From NCBI RefSeq assembly GCF_000185965.1, contig NC_014924.1:744001-808000 (forward strand): a DNA stretch of 64,000 nt, in the 5' to 3' direction. The notes below the pieces were generated by a model that was not told where the DNA came from, ran no database searches, and saw only the letters and a list, made by a program, of their open reading frames with translations. This document shows positions 60,014 through 64,000 of the stretch, in pieces. Source of the DNA: Pseudoxanthomonas suwonensis 11-1 (GTDB lineage: Bacteria; Pseudomonadota; Gammaproteobacteria; Xanthomonadales; Xanthomonadaceae). The position numbers and the translations under genes are program-made. The stretch's first letter is position 1. Each line of letters opens with the position of its first letter.

Positions 60014-61168
60014 TCAGGCCCCTGGCACGGACAGGTCGGGGGCCGGCTGCCGCAGCAGGTGGCGACGGATCGCGGCGCGTGCCGGCCCGTCCCATTCCGG
60101 CCGCCAGGCGCAGTGCGCGGGATCCTCCACCGTGCCCTGGTAGCCGAGGTTGCCCGCAGCACCCAGCAGGTCGTAGACCTCGCGCGCCGCGAGCACGCTG
60201 GCATGGCCGGCCGGTGCGCCCAGCCAGGCCACGTGCGGGTTGTCGAGCACCAGCAGGCCGCGCGGCGCGACCAGGGCCAGCACCTGGTGCTGGTCCACCG
60301 CCAGCTGGCGCGGATCGGCGGTGAACCGGCCGAAGGCATCGCCCAGCCATGGCTGCTCGCCGTAGGCACTGGCGGCCGGCTGCGCGCCCTCGGGCGCATT
60401 GCGCCAGGTCGGCACGCCGCCGGCGCCGGATTCGACCGGCACCGTCAGCGCCACCCGCTGGTCGAACGCGCCTGCGGCCAGCGCACCCTTGCCATGGCGC
60501 GAGCAGCCGGTGACGCCGATCGCATCCGCACGCAGCAGCTGCCCGTCGGAGGCGGCGATCACGTCGATCAGCCGGCTAACGCCCCAGGCCCACGCCATCA
60601 GCGTGCCGGTGCTGTCGGCCTCTTCGCCAAGCAGGCGGTAGTACGCGCCTTCCTTGCGCCGGCCCTCGCCGGTCTCGGCGCCAATCGCGGTGCTGGGGAA
60701 TTCGATCCGGGCCACGCCCTCGCTGGCCAGCAGTTGCGGGTCGATACCGGCGACGCCGGCCATCACCACCACCGCCGGGAAGGGGCCCTCGCCCGGAGGC
60801 AGCCGCACGCGCGCGCTGAAACGTTCGCTGCGGCCGCCGTGGCGCAGCTCCACTTCGATGCGCTCCGCCGTTACCGTGCCGGTGACCGAGTCCGGCACCT
60901 TGCCCTTCGCGCCATAGACCTGGGTTTCCAGCGTATGCAGGGTCTGCTGGCGCAGGCAGCGCCACTGCGCGGGATCGCTGATGCGGTCGCCATCCGGCAG
61001 GGCCAGCGGATCCGGCAGGCCGGCCCGCATGCCTTCTGCCGGAGCAACGACCGCGCAGTCGCGGCCTTCGTTTTCGCTGGCGGCGACCAGGTTGCCGGCG
61101 CTTGCCAGGGTCGGCCATGCGAGCAGCAACAGGCTGGGCAGCAGGGTCCGGCACCGGTTCCAGGGCAT
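60014..61168 (-). CDS. CE15 family glucuronoyl esterase
   Basis: A 384-residue secreted alpha/beta hydrolase. A signal peptide (LLPSLLLLAWPTLASA) precedes a domain with the CE15 signature GCSRHGKGALAAGAF (nucleophile Ser), the acid-residue region TVPVESGAGG and a late His in VLDNPHVAWLGAP. CE15 enzymes cleave ester bonds between glucuronoxylan and lignin alcohols in the extracellular space. Length is usual. No xylanase neighbours are seen, so a dedicated degradation cluster is not evident. It is divergent from the BlaI operon across about 115 nt. Confidence 0.9.
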   Translation of the reverse strand: MPWNRCRTLLPSLLLLAWPTLASAGNLVAASENEGRDCAVVAPAEGMRAGLPDPLALPDGDRISDPAQWRCLRQQTLHTLETQVYGAKGKVPDSVTGTVTAERIEVELRHGGRSERFSARVRLPPGEGPFPAVVVMAGVAGIDPQLLASEGVARIEFPSTAIGAETGEGRRKEGAYYRLLGEEADSTGTLMAWAWGVSRLIDVIAASDGQLLRADAIGVTGCSRHGKGALAAGAFDQRVALTVPVESGAGGVPTWRNAPEGAQPAASAYGEQPWLGDAFGRFTADPRQLAVDQHQVLALVAPRGLLVLDNPHVAWLGAPAGHASVLAAREVYDLLGAAGNLGYQGTVEDPAHCAWRPEWDGPARAAIRRHLLRQPAPDLSVPGA

Positions 61169-61218
61169 CGCGCGTCTCCATTCCGGGAAGGCCGATCATG
61201 CCAGCCGCGGAAGGGGGC

Positions 61219-61272
61219 TTGACGCGGGCTTATGTTTACGTCTGTAATCCAATTTCGATTACGGTTGTAAAC
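61219..61272 (+). promoter_or_regulatory. promoter with inverted-repeat operator for the blaI operon
   Basis: -35 TTGACG (61219-61224) and -10 TGTAAT (61243-61248), 18 nt apart. Two 16-nt inverted half-sites, GTTTACGTCTGTAATC (61234-61249) and GATTACGGTTGTAAAC (61257-61272), match at 13 of 16 positions as inverted copies and cover the -10. The half-sites resemble the TACAnnTGTA-type boxes bound by BlaI/MecI repressors, so autorepression by the downstream regulator is likely. Confidence 0.75.
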
Positions 61273-61283
61273 GGAGCGCGTCG

Positions 61284-61679
61284 ATGTCCAGCGAACCCAT
61301 CCCGGTGACCGAAGCCGAAGCGGCGGTCATGGAAGTGCTCTGGCAATCCAGCCCCCGCAGTTCGGAGGAGGTGGTGGCTGCGGTCGCGCCTGCCACCGGC
61401 TGGGCCGAGCCCACGATCAAGACCCTGCTCAACCGCCTGCTCAACAAGGGCGCGATCAGTGCCGAGCGCGAGGGCCGGCGCTACCTGTACTCACCGGTGC
61501 TGGCGCGCGAGGCCTGGGTGGAGCAGCAGAGCGAAGGCCTGCTGGCGCGCCTGTTCGGCGGGCGGGTGGCGCCGCTGGTGGCGCACTTCAGCGAGCGCGG
61601 GCGGCTCTCGGCGGCGGACATCGCCGAGCTCAAGCGCCTGGTTTCCGAACTGGAGGAGGGAGAGGCAGATGGACGCTGA
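61284..61679 (+). CDS. BlaI/MecI/CopY family transcriptional repressor
   Basis: A 131-residue winged-helix repressor. It begins PIPVTEAEAAVMEVLWQSSP, then WAEPTIKTLLNRLLNKGAIS and REGRRYLYSPVLAREAWVEQ, and ends with a dimerising helical region with GRLSAADIAELKRLVSE. It binds the inverted repeat just upstream and is released by proteolysis triggered by the co-encoded M56 sensor. The M56 gene overlaps it by 11 nt. Confidence 0.94.
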   Translation: MSSEPIPVTEAEAAVMEVLWQSSPRSSEEVVAAVAPATGWAEPTIKTLLNRLLNKGAISAEREGRRYLYSPVLAREAWVEQQSEGLLARLFGGRVAPLVAHFSERGRLSAADIAELKRLVSELEEGEADGR

Positions 61680-62919
61680 GCTGACGATGCTGCTGCGCGC
61701 GACCCTGGTCCTGACCGTGGCCTGCGTGCTGGTGCTGTGCCTGCGCCGGCCCGCCCGCAGCCTGTGGGGGGCGCAGGGCGCCTATCTGCTATGGGCCTGC
61801 GTCCCGCTCGCGGTCGTCGCCTCGCTGCTGCCGAAGCAGGCCGGCGTGGCGATGCAGGTGCCGGTGGCCGAGGCCTGGCTGGCGCCGTTGCAGGCCGGCG
61901 TGGTCGCCGTCGCCGGGGTGGGTGCGTCCGCGTGGCAGGGCTGGCTGCTGCCGGCCTGGCTTGCCGGTGCGGTCGCGACCGCGCTGCTGCTGGGATGGCA
62001 GCAGTGGCGCTTCCGGCGCGCGCTGGGCCGCCTGAAGGAACGCCAGCGCGGTGTGTTCCAGGCCAGCGTCCAAAGCGCCGCATTGCCGGCGGTGGTCGGC
62101 GTGCTGCGGCCGCGGATCCTGCTGCCGGCCGACTTCGAGCAGCGCTACAGCGGGCCGGAGCGCGCGCTGATCCTGCAGCACGAACGCCTGCACGTGCGCC
62201 GGGGCGACCTGCTGGCCAATGCGCTCGCCGCACTGCTGCGCTGCCTGTTCTGGTTCCACCCGCTGCTGCCGATGGCGCTGCGGCGGTTCCGCCACGACCA
62301 GGAGCTGGCCTGCGATGCCGGCGTGGTCGCGCGCCATCCGGGCCAGAGGCGTGTCTATGGCGAGGCCATGCTCAAGGCGCAGTTGCTGCAGTCGTCCACC
62401 GTCCCGCTGGGCTGCCACTGGCCGTTCCGGCATCCACTGAAGGAGCGCATCGAAATGCTGAAGCATCCGGTCCAATCGTCGCGGCAGCGCATCGCCGCCG
62501 TGCTGTCCGTGTCCCTGCTGGCCCTCGGTACCGCCTGCATGGCCTGGGCGGCGCAGCCCGCACGAGCCTCCGTTCCCGCCGGCAACGCGGCGCAGCAGCA
62601 GGCGCAAGTGCCCCATGACCCGTCGCCGCTGCTGGCTGCGCACATGCCAGCCCCGCGCTATCCCAAGGACGCCGCGGATGCCCGCGTCGCCGGCCTGGTG
62701 GTGCTGCTGCTCGACGTGGACGCCGAGGGCCGCGTGACCGGCGTGGAAGTGGAGAATGCCAGGCCCGCCGGGGTGTTCGAGGCCGCGGCGATGGAGGCGG
62801 CGCTGCAGTGGCGCTTCAATCCCCAGGCAAAGGACGGCATTGCCCTGCCCAGCCGCGTGCGGGTGCCGATCAGCTTCGAGCTGGACCAGCCGGCGGCCGA
62901 AGAGGGCGGCCAGGCGTGA
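61669..62919 (+). CDS. M56 (BlaR1-like) membrane metallopeptidase fused to a TonB C-terminal domain
   Basis: A 416-residue inner-membrane sensor. N-terminal membrane helices (about 1-110) are followed by the M56 zinc peptidase with LILQHERLHVRRGDLLANA (HExxH variant HERLH) and the third ligand region FRHDQELACDAGVV. A further membrane helix near 275-293 follows. The C-terminus is not a penicillin-binding sensor but a TonB-like domain (about 325-410: APRYPKDAADARVAGLVVLL, EAALQWRFNPQ). It may sense envelope signals and cleave the BlaI repressor. ATG 61669 follows GGGAGAGG. It overlaps genes on both sides. Confidence 0.93.
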   Translation: MDAELTMLLRATLVLTVACVLVLCLRRPARSLWGAQGAYLLWACVPLAVVASLLPKQAGVAMQVPVAEAWLAPLQAGVVAVAGVGASAWQGWLLPAWLAGAVATALLLGWQQWRFRRALGRLKERQRGVFQASVQSAALPAVVGVLRPRILLPADFEQRYSGPERALILQHERLHVRRGDLLANALAALLRCLFWFHPLLPMALRRFRHDQELACDAGVVARHPGQRRVYGEAMLKAQLLQSSTVPLGCHWPFRHPLKERIEMLKHPVQSSRQRIAAVLSVSLLALGTACMAWAAQPARASVPAGNAAQQQAQVPHDPSPLLAAHMPAPRYPKDAADARVAGLVVLLLDVDAEGRVTGVEVENARPAGVFEAAAMEAALQWRFNPQAKDGIALPSRVRVPISFELDQPAAEEGGQA

Positions 62920-63548
62920 TCCGGTTGCACGACCCGCAAGCCGCGCGGGGCATGGCCCGGAAAGCCCATGCAGGCGTCCGTGGATGGCAGGGATGCCTGC
63001 TGGCGCTGCTCCTCGCGGGCTGCGCCAGCACCGTGGACACCGGCGGCGCTCCAGGTGACGGCGATGACATCAGCACCGGCGTGGGCCAGCGGATGATCAT
63101 GCCGGCCGGTGCGACGCGCTACGAACTGGCCCCGAACCAGGGCTTCTCGCTGCCGCAGTTCCTGGCCACCGATGCGCCGGGGTTCCCGGCGCATTACCGC
63201 CCGGCCAGTCCATTCGGCATCAGCATCTGCGCATCGCTGGTGGTGTCGGAGGATGGCGCGGTGCGCGACGTGCGCCTGGTCGACGCGCCCGGGTGCGTGG
63301 CCGCCAGCGAGGCGCCGGAGCCGCTGGCCGAGGCCGTGCGCAGTGCGATGGCGAGCTGGCAGTTCCGGCCGGCAATGATGTGCGAATACGCGGATGCCGC
63401 CACCCGCAACCGCTCCTGGACCGGCGACGGTTGTTCCGGTCCGGTGCTGGCGGCCCGGCCGGTGCCGGTGACCCTGTCCTGGGCATTCACCTTCGAGCTG
63501 CGCGATGGCCAGGCGCGGGTGACCCGCAATCCGGCCGCGGCGAACTGA
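62916..63548 (+). CDS. lipoprotein with TonB-like domain
   Basis: A 210-residue exported lipoprotein (lipobox LLAGC, Cys near residue 30) starting at a GTG at 62916 that overlaps the M56 gene stop; ATG 62952 is an alternative. The mature part contains a TonB-C-like core (FGISICASLVVSEDGAVRDV, AVRSAMASWQFRPAMMC) interrupted by a Cys-containing loop. It is the third gene of the BlaI operon and shares its domain type with the M56 C-terminus, so the pair may interact or sense the same ligand. Confidence 0.85.
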   Translation: MIRLHDPQAARGMARKAHAGVRGWQGCLLALLLAGCASTVDTGGAPGDGDDISTGVGQRMIMPAGATRYELAPNQGFSLPQFLATDAPGFPAHYRPASPFGISICASLVVSEDGAVRDVRLVDAPGCVAASEAPEPLAEAVRSAMASWQFRPAMMCEYADAATRNRSWTGDGCSGPVLAARPVPVTLSWAFTFELRDGQARVTRNPAAAN

Positions 63549-64000
63549 TCAGCATTCCAGCATCTCCGGACGGAACAGCCGCCGCCGGCTGGTCTCGTCG
63601 CCTGACAGCATCAGCCGTCCCTCGCCGCGGTAGTGCACGGTGCGCGGCCACTTCGGCCGCGCTGCCACGTGCGCACGCACCACCTGCCACACGAACAGCG
63701 GGTAGTCGTCGTTGGTGTGCGCGCGCCGCAGCCGGCATTCGAAGCTGGCGTGGCACTCGCCGAGCAGCGGTGCCTCCACTTCGTCGGCCTGCTGCGCGGT
63801 CAGGCCGAAGCGCTCGAACTTGTCGACCTCGGCACTGCTGCAGTTGCCGACGCCGACGACCGTATCCAGCAGCGAAGCCGTCGGCAGGTTGATCACGCAC
63901 TGCCGGCTGCGCCGTGCCAGCGCGTGGCTGGTGTTCTCTTCCCAGATGTAGGTGCCGACCAGGTCGTAGCCGAGCATCATGTGCCAGCCGCAGGTCATGA
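63549..64000 (-). CDS. flavin reductase-like protein, 5' end outside the window
   Basis: The visible 150 residues are the C-terminal portion of a split-barrel FMN-binding flavin reductase-like protein: GYDLVGTYIWEENTSHALAR, CVINLPTASLLDTVVGVGN, FERFGLTAQQADEVEAPLLG, ECHASFECRL, and VHYRGEGRLM near the end. It probably binds FMN and reduces flavin or acts as an oxidoreductase partner. The reading frame continues off the window edge, so the start is unknown. Confidence 0.85.
   Translation of the reverse strand, partial: MTCGWHMMLGYDLVGTYIWEENTSHALARRSRQCVINLPTASLLDTVVGVGNCSSAEVDKFERFGLTAQQADEVEAPLLGECHASFECRLRRAHTNDDYPLFVWQVVRAHVAARPKWPRTVHYRGEGRLMLSGDETSRRRLFRPEMLEC

Overview
This is a GC-rich chromosomal window that reads like a member of the Lysobacterales/Xanthomonadaceae (a Lysobacter, Luteimonas or Pseudoxanthomonas-like gammaproteobacterium). 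That placement rests on gene order and protein style: the ybgC-tolQRAB-pal-cpoB-queE-queC-tRNA-Lys block, the spoT-ridA-recG-nucleoside hydrolase-rpmE2-gltA block, mrcA divergent from pilMNOPQ, and the moxR/DUF58/Bat operon. No database search was run, so the genus is not resolved.

Layout. 1-3.2 kb: left part of a type IV pilus locus (a truncated GT2 glycosyltransferase and a TfpX/TfpZ-type pilin accessory protein on the minus strand, the assembly ATPase PilB on the plus strand). 3.2-4.9 kb: mostly gene-free DNA with short tandem repeats and a degenerate RAYT-like transposase protein. 4.9-12.3 kb: Tol-Pal envelope operon, queuosine precursor genes queE and queC, and tRNA-Lys(TTT). 12.3-16.5 kb: an AT-richer accessory island next to tRNA-Lys. 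It carries a tightly overlapping three-gene unit (two unknown proteins plus a ComEC-like metallo-beta-lactamase-fold protein), a decayed tyrosine integrase, small phage-like ORFs and a solitary membrane-anchored unknown protein. 16.5-28 kb: two small unknown genes and three large helicases (Lhr, RecQ, HrpA). 28-39.5 kb: Dps, a secreted unknown, RelA and SpoT side by side, RidA, RecG, a nucleoside hydrolase, zinc-free ribosomal protein bL31 and citrate synthase. 39.5-47.8 kb: a conserved unknown, PBP1a, then the pilMNOPQ alignment and secretin operon. 47.9-54.7 kb: MoxR-DUF58-DUF4381-BatA-BatB-BatD stress operon. 54.8-64 kb: a dicarboxylate symporter, transketolase, a NUDIX hydrolase, a lipoprotein with an apparent compensating frameshift pair, BolA, a CE15 glucuronoyl esterase, a BlaI / M56-TonB / lipoprotein signalling operon, and a truncated flavin reductase.

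How the parts fit. Most of the window is core envelope and stress biology: Tol-Pal, PBP1a and the pilus platform at the cell envelope; RelA/SpoT, Dps and Bat for stress; queuosine synthesis next to a tRNA gene. The accessory signal is concentrated in the tRNA-Lys island. Its integrase is broken while the three-gene MBL unit is intact, so the cargo has apparently outlived mobility; an anti-phage or nucleic-acid-related role is the best guess, but it is inference. A second notable signal is a 97-bp near-perfect palindrome carried in frame inside hrpA.
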